NCBI GenBank assembly: GCA_947462335.1
Contig: OX381720.1
Location: forward strand, 63,757,946-63,821,945
Direction: 5' to 3'
Length of the DNA: 64,000 nucleotides
Source of the DNA: Harmothoe impar
Lineage: Eukaryota; Annelida; Polychaeta; Phyllodocida; Polynoidae
In this document: in pieces, positions 11,819-22,426 of the stretch
Numbering within the stretch: position 1 is the stretch's first letter
Layout: each line of letters opens with the position of its first letter
Program-made: the position numbers and the translations under genes
The notes under the pieces: generated by a model
Seen by the model: the letters and a program-made list of their open reading frames with translations, nothing else
Told to the model about the DNA's origin: nothing
Databases searched by the model: none

Positions 11819-13327
11819 CTACGCCTCTGACTGGGAGTGTGACAGGTGGGGTGACACAGTGGCTTCACTTAACGAAAATAGGGAGCTGTCACACCTCTAA
11901 CTCTTCACACCTATGTACATAAAGCCATCTACTGGATAGCCTGAGTACCAGGGTATCCCATCCTTGGTATAGTTTTGCGGGGGTATAGCCCTGAGTAGTG
12001 GCGCTGGTAGTTAATGCAAATGTTTAGCCATAAGACCAAATAAGAGACAAGCCTGTATAGACTGAGACTGGCACCCTGGTGTAATCAGTGTTGGCTGAGT
12101 ATTCTTTGAGTATTTTTTTCTTACTGTGCTATGCACCATCTACTCCACTGGGACACTGGCTGAGAAGGGCACAGAGGGTGGGAAGAGAAGGGGTATGGAT
12201 CAGACTGGTCTTAATAGTGTCATAGATGAATATGAGTCTTGAGGTCTTGTTGGTAGTAGTTAGTATTTATTACAAGATGAAAGCAACAGAACAATAAGTA
12301 CAAGTAGGTTCCACTAGGTTACACCCATCCACAATAGAAGGACTATAAGTATACACAAGAGGTTTTGGTCCTATGCACTGTCTTATGGTTGGGCATAGTA
12401 GAGCATAGCCTATAGCCTAGTTATCAGTCAGTGCAGTAGATCCTTCCCCTGTGGTGTCCAGTAGTCGAGTCAGGATTGAGATTCACATGGACTAGCGTCA
12501 AGGGGTCATGTACACTGTCTGATATTTTGGCATAGTAGGGCATAGCCTACAGCCTTGTTTTAAGTCAGTGGAGCAGGTCCTTCCTCAGTGGAGTCCAGTG
12601 GTAGAATGAGGTTGGTGATGTCCAGTTCTGGGACCTAACCCCTTTTAAAGCGGGTAGGCCACCAGCATGGTGCATCCCAGGCATCCAGTGTTAGAGGGTT
12701 GTAACTGTCACTTAACAATGCACCAGCATAGAAACAATGGTCCCCTACCTGTCAGCGGGATGCTTTGGTCTAAGGTAGCATCTACCACAGCAGAGGTACA
12801 CTGTCGGCGGCGAGCCCGCACCTGTCACAAAAACCTGTGCGAGGTAAGGTGTGCATGATCACTTTAGTTGGTCGGGAGATGATGGGTATGGCCAGAACAG
12901 GCATGCATTAAGGAGCAGTGTCATGTATTTCTTTCCAAGCTGCCACCTACACCCTGGCACAGGGATGGTGTTCTGTGGATGCTGGTCAGCAGACTTGCCA
13001 CAACCAAGACCTCTGGCCTCAAGTGCCACACCAGCACTACCTCCCGACATGGACTTTCACATTGCCCCACCCTGCAGCCTGAATTCAGGAGGAAGCCAAC
13101 TAACCAGACCTCCTCTCTGTAGGCATCATCTTTGTAGTCTGGCTGGCACACTTAACTCTTTAGGGGTGCACAGTACATCAAGTATGTCCTTTATCATTAT
13201 GGTGCATGAATGTAACTCATCCAGGCTGCAGGATTTAACACATTCTCATGGGGTCGTAATGATGTATAAATGCAGCCCTGGTGAGTTACTTGCCAGGCTA
13301 CAGTTGTGTCGATTGAGGGTAAAATCT
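11819..13327. other. Non-coding repeats, no gene recognised
   Basis: A block starting GCATAGTAGAGCATAGCC at 12392 recurs 138 bp later at 12530 (tandem duplication, 12392-12610). The phrase around 13265-13300 (CCCTGGTGAGTTACTTGCC) resembles sequences at 31488-31510 and 46640, so part of this is a dispersed repeat. The open frames here have no recognisable domain and overlap on both strands. Confidence 0.4.
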
Positions 13328-14011
13328 TATGGCTCAGTCTCATGAGTTTGTAACATTTCAAACGTCTTTGACCGGTGCCGTCTTTGACCGGTGCCGTCAT
13401 TGACCGGTGCCGTCTTTGACCGGGTAAGTGATTAAAATGAAAAAAGTAGTGTATAGTAAAGAAATGGGTAAATTTTTTGTATGATATGTTATAACACATC
13501 ATTTCGAGGCACTATTTAAAATTGATATATTTCATATATTTATGTTGCTATGCGCAGTACACAATAATATGATTCATTACAGCATGTGTGGCGGTACAAT
13601 TTGGTTTAATGTGACGTATAGAACAATAATATATACATACAAGAAAAATAAAACTATATGCATGTAAACTTACATATCTATATATTACATTTATATAGTT
13701 TGGTACAAAAAAAATCACAGAGTACCCCTTACTTTGGTACTTTTACCCGGTCAAAGACGTCACTTGGTATTTGACTTCAACTTTGAAAAGCTGCACTGTC
13801 CATAGTATTATGCAATAAGAAGTGCCACCAAGTACATTACATCATATACATAAAAATAAAAAATAAATCACTTTTGGACATACCCGGTCAAAGACGGCAC
13901 CGGTCAAAGACGCCACCGGTCAAAGACGGCACCGGTCAAAGACGCCACCGGTCAAAGACGGCACCGGTCAAAGACGTTTGAAATGTTACAAACTCATGAG
14001 ACTGAGCCATA
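13328..14011. mobile_element. 684-bp inverted-repeat element with CCGGTCAAAGACG arrays
   Basis: The ends TATGGCTCAGTCTCATGAGT and ACTCATGAGACTGAGCCATA are mirror images. The inverted repeat continues through GTTTGTAACATTTCAAACG. Just inside, four copies of a 16-bp unit (GGTGCCGTCTTTGACC type) lie at 13361-13428 and six inverse copies at 13883-13980. One more copy, ACCCGGTCAAAGACGTCAC, lies at 13744. There is no transposase. A degenerate relative lies at 37255-37330. The target duplication is unclear. Confidence 0.75.
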
Positions 14012-14868
14012 TTTGGTTATGCAGTACCTGGCTGCCGATGTGATTTGTAGACATGCCTCTTGGGCAGGCTGAAGCATGCTTTTAGACCGTTAATTTGGTG
14101 GTCAGAGGGCCCGGTGGTGGCATTGGAGGGGTGGTCCTATTTGAGGTATTGGTTGCATGAGTGTGTTTTTTATATATTGAAATAAACTGACAAATGGTTG
14201 GAACTTTCCACAAGTGGTCCAAATAGTGAGGGGGCCACTCTAGAGGGAATGTCAAGTTGACTGTAGTATCATCTGTAGATGGTTTAGTCTAGTGAATTAA
14301 GGGCCCGAATTGGCGTTATACCTTATTACTGGATAAAAGTGCCAAATCTTTTTACACATTGTTTGAACCAATAACTTTCACTTTTTTCCTTGCTCCAAAA
14401 AATCTGTCCATGCTATCACCGTTTTTCAGCCATTTTAAAATGTGATCACTCCTTCATGAAGATGAACGTCAGATCACATGAAGCCATAATTTTCCAGATT
14501 CCTTTAGTTGTTTCTTTGATTTGAATTAAGCCCTATTAGGGATTCATATTGCAAGATGCTGCACTGACTAAGTGCGACTGCAAATCAGCCTATTGGGGGA
14601 TCCCCCCCCCCCCACAGAAAAAAGATAGAGGAGAAGAGGATTGAAAAGAAAGATGGGGAAAACTGGCCATTGATTAACAAACAGTATTTCAGGGGAGTAG
14701 ATGGGAAATCTTTCTTGGAGGAGGGAGGCACAGACTGTATTTCCCTTTTCACATATCTTTTTCTACTATAAATATAATAGATTGTGAGTATAACATTCTG
14801 CTTCCCATACACCTCATTTCTGTTTAACATGTTTAAACCATTTTTGCATATTCGGCATTTTTTCTTTG

Positions 14869-16003
14869 CCTATCCCGTCCCTGTCCAAGCCATCATATTG
14901 ATTGATTTTACAAATGTTGCTCCACTGCCCCCTTTTTCCCGTTCCTGTCCGTTCCTGTCCGGCCATATCCCGCTCCTGTCCAGCCCTTTGCCCAGGAATA
15001 AATGATAAACCATGTAAGAACATAATTATTTTTCTTTGAAAGTCAGTTATATATGACTCTTGGCAATACATGTGGGTGCTTATGATATGTTTTACCATGA
15101 ACACAGTACATGAAACACCTACAGAAATCAAATATCCCGTTCCTGTCCAGCCATATCCCGTTCCTGTCCAGCCCTTTGACCAGGAATAAATGATAAACCA
15201 TGTAAGAACATGATTATTTTTCTTTGTAAATCGGTTAGCTATTACTCTTGGCAATACATCTGGGTGCTTATAATTTGTTTCCCATGAACACAATACATGA
15301 AACACCTACAGAAATCAAATATCCCGTTCCTGTCCAGCCATATCCCGTTCCTGTCCAGCCCTTTGACCAGGAATAAATGATAAACCATGTAAGAAAATGA
15401 TTATTTTTCTTTGAAAATCGGTCAGATATGACTCTTGGCAATACATGGGGGTGCTTATGATATGTTTTACCATAAATACAGTACATGATATACCTACAGA
15501 AATCAAATATCCCGTTCCTGTCCAGCCATATCCCGTTCCTGTCCAGCCCTTTGACCAGTGATAAATGATAAACCATGTAAGAACATTATTTTTTTACTTT
15601 GGAAATCGGTTAGATATTACTCTTGGCAATACATCTGGGTGCTTATTGCATGTTTCTAAAAAAAATTAGATTAGGCACTGATGAAATGTGTAAAAAAGTC
15701 ACATTCTGACCAGAGATAGGGAGATAAACTGATGTTTTCAACCTTTAATTACAATACAATATTACAATATTATATGCTGGCCAATTATAATTGTGGTGTA
15801 CAAAAAATACATATTGTCTGAGGGCAATTGTTTCTGGTCGGACAGGAACGGGAAATAGGCATTTTAATTAGATAAAATGGGAAAAAAATCATTAAATAAG
15901 AAAAAAAGAAAAATATAGTGCAATGCATCATCAGGACTAATATAAGCATGGTAAATATTTTCTTGATTTGAGCATATTAATGCAGGTCGGACAGGAACGG
16001 GAA
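14869..16003. repeat. TCCCGTTCCTGTCC motif cluster, direct and inverse
   Basis: TCCCGTTCCTGTCC or a one-base variant occurs near 14873, 14938, 14950, 14966, and twice per unit in the tandem array. It occurs in inverse orientation as GGACAGGAACGGGAAAT at 15841 and 15987. The opposing orientation resembles the subterminal motif layout of DNA transposons. Confidence 0.65.
14937..15660 (+). repeat. Tandem array, about 188-bp unit, four copies
   Basis: Units repeat with landmarks at 15133, 15320 and 15509 (TATCCCGTTCCTGTCCAGCC twice per unit, then CCCTTTGACCAGGAATAAAT and a CTCTTGGCAATACAT phrase). Open frames on the minus strand through the array are a by-product of the repeat. Confidence 0.85.
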
Positions 16004-18106
16004 ATGCACTGATCTCATGATACATAGTCATATATGTGTGTGTGTGAGGAGGTGGGGGAAAATGTGGAGGGTTTAGTTTTAGTTCGGACCACCAAAGTGC
16101 ACAGGGATGGCAAAAGAGTGACAAATAGGCAACAAAATGCACTAGGGTACTTTTAGTGTATAATATTCTCCTCTAAATAATCTTTGGTACAAGTGTTTTA
16201 TATTTATTGTGGGATATAATGCATCTAAAATGTATTCACAATTTTCAACTCATGTTCGGGCCCTCTTCCAAAGCACAGCCCAGAGACACAAGGTCCTTCT
16301 GGACCCCCACCCCTTTCCCTCAGGCTCCCACCCCTCCTAGTGGGCCTTATGCTACTGGCTTCCATCCCTCTGCCTGGGCCCCCATGAGTCACAGGGCTCT
16401 ACTCCTCCTGACGGGGCTGCTACCATTCATGCTACCTGCTGTATATAAGTTACTATGTTTGGATCTATGACTGCTGGAAATTGGATTTGTGTAAAAGATT
16501 ATTTTGATTACAAAAAGGACACTATGAGCTCCCACTCCTCCTCCTGCCCCCCCCTCCCCGATTCCTCTTCTCAGATGTGGGGGGGGGGCATGCTGCAGGC
16601 TGAGGGATGTGTTGAGGTTTGAGAGGGGACGGGCCCCTCCTGTACCATACACCTCCCTCACCCTAACCTTCCATCCCATGTCCACTCTCCTCTCCTTCAG
16701 GTCCCCTTCCATGTCCTGGCCTCCCCAAGTGGCCTCTCCTCCCTCCAAGACCCCTTGTACTCAAGCATATGAAGAGAGGAGCAGTTGGGATGGAAGACAA
16801 GAGAGTGGGGAATAAAGCTCCTCCTTTTTGAAAGAAAAATACCAACCCCTGACTGGTGGCTGTAAATAAATCTGTAAAGCTCTCAGAACCCACTAGAATG
16901 AACCATTTGGACTCAAAGTTTTGATTGGGGGGTACCAAGCTGGCTGTTTCTATAAAGTTGTTTCTATAAAGGTTCCACATGTTCAGTTAAGCTCTCCAAC
17001 CCCACCCTTTCTTTCCTCTAAACGTCAATCCCTCACTCTCATTGTGTTCAAATATTTTGTAAATGGGGGAGACATATCTTCAGTTGACAAAAGTAAATTG
17101 GCCAAAGAATCTCTCCCTCAATAAAAAATGTCAAACCAAATGATAGAGGCTTGATGTAGATCAGACTTTTTGATGAATTGTGTGCCGAATTTATAAAAAT
17201 ACACCATTTCAAGGCTATAAATTCAAAATTTTCTAGGGGGGGGGCATGCCCCCCAAGCCCTGCAAGTGTGACGCCTGCACTTAGTTTTCTGTAGCCGCCG
17301 TGTTTCACGCAATACACAATCCCTCTAGATTGATCACATACCCCCCGAGAGAGTCCTACTACCAATTTTATACCGTTACAGGGTATAACATACAAAGAAA
17401 TACTTTGAGTTACCCTTAAAACATAGGAGAAGTTAAAAAGGTTCAATTGATTACTGTTGAAAGCAATCAAAATAAAAGCATCAAGTCACAATTAGTTTAG
17501 CCTTTCAGCTTTAATTTTGCACCCATATTGCATTTCTTAAGGGATAATTGTTTCATATTTATAACAATATTGTCTATTGTGGCAATATTATTATGTCTTA
17601 ATACTAGAAACCTGCAAAAGATTAACTTATAAAATTGTTATTGTCATATTTCACATTTTTCAGGAAAATGACCCAAAAATGGTGTTGCAGCACTTTTTTT
17701 TTTTTTGGAGCAAGGAAAATTATATTCAATAACACATATTTATTTACCTATAAACCAACTTTGGTACTTTTATCCAGAAATAAAGTAAATTTCCTTTAAT
17801 TCACTAGACTAGTTGATCTCTGGTTGCTTTGCAGAGGCATAGGAAGCAAATCTTTATTTGGTTATTCACACAAACTAGTTTTGAGAATCCGCTTAAAAGC
17901 ATAATGGCCAATTCATACACTTATATATTTTCAGGCCTCTGTGATTCGGGGGCCTAGGCCACCCTACCCCCCTCCCACCCCCAGTGTCCTGATTGCTGAA
18001 TTCTCTGCACCCTGTGTCATTCATGGCAAGATATGAGGTTTGCAAGTACATGCAACTGCATTCATCCGTACCTAGATTTTGAGAAAATACTATGGCAACA
18101 GTTCTC

Positions 18107-19085
18107 TACAAGCATGCTTTTTGGATTGGTTTCTATGTAATTCTACTGTTGCTAGGTAACCACTGGTTATAGGATAAAACTAGTTGCCCCATTGTATCCC
18201 TTGGGGTAGATTTACTCGAGGTAGTTGTCATCAGAATAATTCTAGACTCCTTATTTATACATTGAGAAGCAGAATTCTAGTTAATCAGCCGCCATCTTGG
18301 ATTTTGACCATTTACAGCCTGTGTGCACAATCCTATTAAATAACAACAGCAATCTTCTTAATGCCCATCTTTTCTATGTTAGATTTAACCCAATTGTAAA
18401 TGGTCTAGTATGATGAAATATACTTTTACACTAGATGGAGACTCAAAAACATGAAAAAAACATAAAATGAGGCACTGTCGGTTCAATGCAAAGTCCTGAT
18501 GCAATAGATCTACTTGTGGTCATCAGAAAATGCTGTTCTATGGCTCAAATTAGTCAGAAGGGTTTATTCTATTGATATCATGGGAGATTGGGTGGCCAAA
18601 TGTGAGATAAGAGACTTATATCTATGTTTGTAGTGTCCACTGATATTTTCTCAGTGAAAACTTGCAATGTTCTCAAGCCTTTATCACAGCCAATTCTCAA
18701 TTCTGATGCACATAACAGCCACCAATCAATAGGAAATTATGTTTTCTTTCAGATGTGCCCATTACCTAAGATATCCTTTGATGGGAAGGTGCTATTACAA
18801 TTCAAAGTCTGAACATACTTCTAAAATGTTGTAATGTAAAAACAGACCCAAAAGTGGTATGACCCTGCACATGGATAACGAGCCAAAACCGCTAGTGCAT
18901 CCCAAGATATTCAATGTTGACATCTTGAATCTTGTTCTAGGGACCCTAAGGCACAAAATAAATGCTATGGGGGGAGTTGTGGGGGTGGTGCACGAGGGAT
19001 GCCAGTAGCTCATGGACTAAAATCACCATGCTAACGGGTCAGAAAGGCGATATTTTTGGTTTAAAGGGTTTTATACAGTAGCAGA
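18107..19085 (-). repeat. Arm B of the long inverted repeat pair, with inserted block
   Basis: This is the inverse of 420-1066. Relative to arm A it carries about 350 extra bases at roughly 18382-18730, between GTTAG and GAAATTATG, which are adjacent in arm A. Next to it, 19085-19210 is a tandem partial copy of 18900-19015. Confidence 0.7.
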
Positions 19086-19295
19086 AGATATTCAATGTTA
19101 ACATCTTGAATCTTGTTCTAGGGACCCTAAGGAAAGGAACAAAAAAAAATGCTATGGGGTGAGTTGTGGAGGAGGGGTGTGCACGAGGGGTGCCAGTAGC
19201 TCATGGCCTATTTGATTTTCTAGATTATACTGTTTGTTAGTACAATATTTATTTATATTTTTAAATTTCTGTTAATGCCAATCTGAGGCCATATC

Positions 19296-20050
19296 TACAG
19301 TGCCCAGAAGGGCCAACTGGAATTAAATCAAAACACAAAAAGTGAAACTCAAAACGCAAAAATTGAAACTCAAAACATGAAAAGTTGAAACTCAAAACGT
19401 CAAATTTTAAAAAAGGGTCAGATTTTTGGGTAAAGTCGATTTTGGCAATATGAATGTCACAAAAGGGTCGGATTCTTGACGAATGTCCAATTTGATGAGA
19501 AAAACACCAAATTTCACAAGAGGGTCAGTTTGGTGAGAAAAATGTCTAATTTCACAAATGGGTCTGATCTTGTGTCATGGGATTTTCTGCTTCCCTCACC
19601 TAATTGGACTTTTTTTTAAATCTGACCCTTCTGTGAAATTGGACTTTTTTTATCAGCAAATTTGACTTTTTTCACAGTTCTGACCCTTTTGTGAAATTTT
19701 ATGTTTTTCTCGCCAAATAAGACATTTTCTGAAAATCTGACCTTTTATAATTTTGACATTTTTCGGAAATTGGACCATTTTCGGAAATTTGACATTTTTG
19801 TTTCGATACTGGCCTTCTCTGGCTTATGTACCATACACAATGCTAAAAGGTACCTGTCACAAGCTATTGACAGATTGACTGTGAAAGTTGAAACGTCAAA
19901 CCTGGTATCTGAAAGCTCTTTTGCTGTTTTGTTTTTTCACTTGTCAGGTTTTGAGGTTCAACTTTTGCACTTTGAGTTTCACTTTTCACGTCTTGAGTTT
20001 CAACTTTTACGTTTTTATTTGATTCCATTTGGCCCTTCTGGGCCACTGTA
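19296..20050. mobile_element. 755-bp MITE with 6-bp target duplication CATATC
   Basis: The left end TACAGTGCCCAGAAGGGCCA and right end TGGCCCTTCTGGGCCACTGTA are inverted repeats that continue for 80 bp or more with mismatches. CATATC lies directly outside on both sides (19290-19295 and 20051-20056). Copies of GAAACTCAAAACG lie inside each end in opposite orientations. The core is a run of TTTTTGACATTTTT-like phrases. No transposase is present. Confidence 0.8.
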
Positions 20051-20056
20051 CATATC

Positions 20057-20849
20057 AATGTGCTATTTAGGAAGAAACTTATATATGATTCTGACTTAGG
20101 ATGATACGGACACAGGCCAAAAAGAATGCGCAAAAATAAATCGGTTGGAAATATATAGAAAGTAGCACGTTTCAGTGAGTTCCACGTTCATAAGAATGAG
20201 CCTCCAACGTTATCAGGCAATGATATATGCACTTTGGTAAAACAAACAACTGCATAATGAGCAAACTAGTCATATCATGTAATATCTATATGCTACTATA
20301 CCTTTATTGTGAGATGGTGGCGACGACGGACACAATTTAGAACAGCAGCACCCCATCATTGAATCCAAACGTTTTCATTGATCATGACGGTATTTTGTCC
20401 TTTGGTGAGTAATCTAGATTGTATGACCAGCTCTCATGGACCTGTGAAAGGCGACCATTTCTTCTCACAGTGCAACACGTTCAAAGGGTGTTAAGCTTCT
20501 GATAATGTGACTTGAGGACTCAATTGATCTAGTTACAACTGGAGATTAGAGAAACTATTCTTCATCTGTAGCTAGCTGTACCGCCCTATACTATTCATAG
20601 CTCGGTTTACATTACACTAGCATAATCAATATTACCAGAAATACAACCCAATATATAGTACACTGTAAAAATCATCCCATAGAATTACAGTGAATCACTG
20701 GCACTAATTAATGCCAAGCTTTCACCATTTGTTTACGGTCACTGTATTTTGCCTTCCCCCCTTACTTTATGGGTCTTTCCTGTTGTATTTTTACGGTGAT
20801 TCATTCTTTTATTCATTGACATCTAATGATGATTATCATCGTTTCTGTG
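20057..20849. other. AT-rich spacer, possible small inverted-repeat element
   Basis: No gene is recognised. CACTGTAAAAATCATCCCAT near 20661 and ATTTTTACGGTGATTCATT near 20787 could be the ends of a short degraded MITE. Otherwise featureless. Confidence 0.3.
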
Positions 20850-21042
20850 TATATAATTACCCCATAATTATATAGGTATAATGCTACCGGTATGATTAGT
20901 CATAGTTGGTTATATATGTTACTTGGGTTTATACTAAACCTACCTGGCCTGCTGGCTCTGTATGCCCCAGGTCAGGGTCAAGGTCTCCTTGTCCACTGGA
21001 CCATAACCAACCAACAGGGATCCACACCTGTGTATTTTTTCT
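20850..21042 (+). repeat. Split direct repeat A1 of the Ngaro-like element
   Basis: It is nearly identical to 26042-26234 (one visible difference, GTTGGTTATA against GTTCGTTATA). It runs from ATATAATTACCCCATAAT to CTGTGTATTTTTTCT. Confidence 0.9.
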
Positions 21043-21067
21043 GTGAGTTTTACCTTGTGCAGCCACT

Positions 21068-22231
21068 ATGTCAGGTCTGAGGGCCTGTAAAACATGCCTG
21101 CATAGACACAAGCCACCTACTGGCAAGGCCTGTGCTATGTCAGCAATGACTGAAGAGGAATTAGCAGCTCTAGGCCTGGAGAAAGTGGAGCCTGTACCAG
21201 GTGGCCAGCAGCCAGGTGGCAGCCAGGAGGAGGCCTATACTACACCCCAAGGGAGAGTCACCAGGCACACAGTGAAGGTGTCACAGTCTGCAGGTGCCCT
21301 AGGCAGAGACCAGTATGGCTCTCTATTCGGCCTTAGCGAATAGGACGACGAGGACTACCAGGAGTCTGAGGAGGACGACATCTCAGTGTCTGGGCTAAGG
21401 GACTTGGTGGAGGACCAGCAACAGGAGTTAACCAATGTGAGACAGGACATAGCCCAGTTGTCAGCCTCTGTCCAGGGGCTGAACACTGCCGTGAGCACGG
21501 GTTTCAAACGGCTGGGAGTATTCAAGAACCGACGACCACACCCGAGCCCTGGCCCTGTGTCTGGCCACCCGGTGCCTGGCCTCCCGGTGCCTGGCCTCCC
21601 TATGTCGGACAGCTCCCTGTCGTCTGAGTCGAGCGGTACCAGGCGTCACCGCAGACGACGGAGGAGGGCCAAGCGGGTGGTGAACGTGGATATCACCAGA
21701 TATCTCCCAGATGGCCAGGATAAGCCCAGGAGCTTCGCGCAGCTCAACTCCTGCCTGTGCAGTCTCCTGGAGCGGCATGTGGAGAAGGGCACCGAGGATG
21801 CCCTTAAGCTGCTGTCCCACATGCGGTACTTGTTGGACCGGTCGTCGGAAGTGATCTACGAGCTCAGTTATCTCCTAGAATATGATGCAGCGGTCCGGAG
21901 TCTGGCATCCACTGATGGGATGCAAGTGCTTACTTATGGCATCCAACCCCTGATAAATCGATTCCTCGGACTGGGTTCCCTCAAGACTGGGGGTGGGGGC
22001 GGTAGGGCCCCGCCTACCTCGGGGAAGTCCAAGTGGGCCAAGAAGAAGGCTGCCAGGTCAGGGGGAGGGGATGGAGGAGGTGATGGTTATCCATGCTGGT
22101 ACTACAACTTCAAGTCCTGTGATGGGGCCAGCTGCAAGAAACCCCATGTCTGATACTCCTGCGGATTTGGTGACCACAAGGCCCCCAACTGCCCCAACAT
22201 CGTGAAGCAGGCTCAGAAGCCTGCAGCCTGA
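21068..22231 (+). pseudogene. Gag-like protein of the Ngaro-like element
   Basis: It starts at the ATG at 21068, 26 bp after repeat A1. The order is an N-terminal CxxC...H segment (CKTCLHRHKPP), acidic and Gln-rich linkers, a basic patch (RRHRRRRRRAKR, near 21650), a helical region (FAQLNSCLCSLLERH...), a Gly-rich stretch, and a C-terminal Cys/His cluster (CWYYNFKSC...CKKPH) followed by a CCHC-type zinc knuckle (CGFGDHKAPNC). Two in-frame stops interrupt one reading frame: TAG at 21341-21343 and TGA at 22151-22153, the latter where the first Cys of the knuckle should be. It probably packages the element's RNA in intact relatives. Confidence 0.75.
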
Positions 22232-22426
22232 CTCCCAGAGTCAGCCCCAGCACCTCCAGTAGCAGCCCAGGGAGGATCAGCTGGTGAGTCTTGCTACACT
22301 CTACAAAGCAGGAAGCAGAGAAAAACAGAGGACCAGCAGGGCGCAGAGCCCCAGTGTAACCCTCCACATTCCACACATTGTTCGTCACGAAGAGTTCGGC
22401 GGCCGCGGGAGCAAAAGCTTCCGTCT

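Larger units (their letters stand above)
14285..17811. mobile_element. 3.5-kb region bounded by long imperfect inverted repeats
   Basis: TAGTCTAGTGAATTAAGG at 14285 is mirrored by CCTTTAATTCACTAGACTA ending at 17811. The similarity extends inward about 150 bp on each side through TGGATAAAAGTGCCAAA and CCTTGCTCCAAAAAA. The interior holds the 188-bp tandem array, C/G-homopolymer-rich stretches (16300-16760 and 17235-17265) and no recognisable transposase, so this is probably a non-autonomous or composite element. Confidence 0.55.

Noticed and set aside
12667..13345. Overlapping frames of 63-164 codons on both strands
   Set aside because: No domain, low-complexity composition and overlap with dispersed repeats.
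13361..13980. Regular short repeats resembling a CRISPR array
   Set aside because: Units are contiguous or separated by 2-3 bases, occur in mirror orientation at transposon-like ends, and the DNA is eukaryotic.
14814..15576. Several minus-strand frames of 60-160 codons with repeated GQERDMAGQER-like peptides
   Set aside because: They are translations of the 188-bp tandem array.
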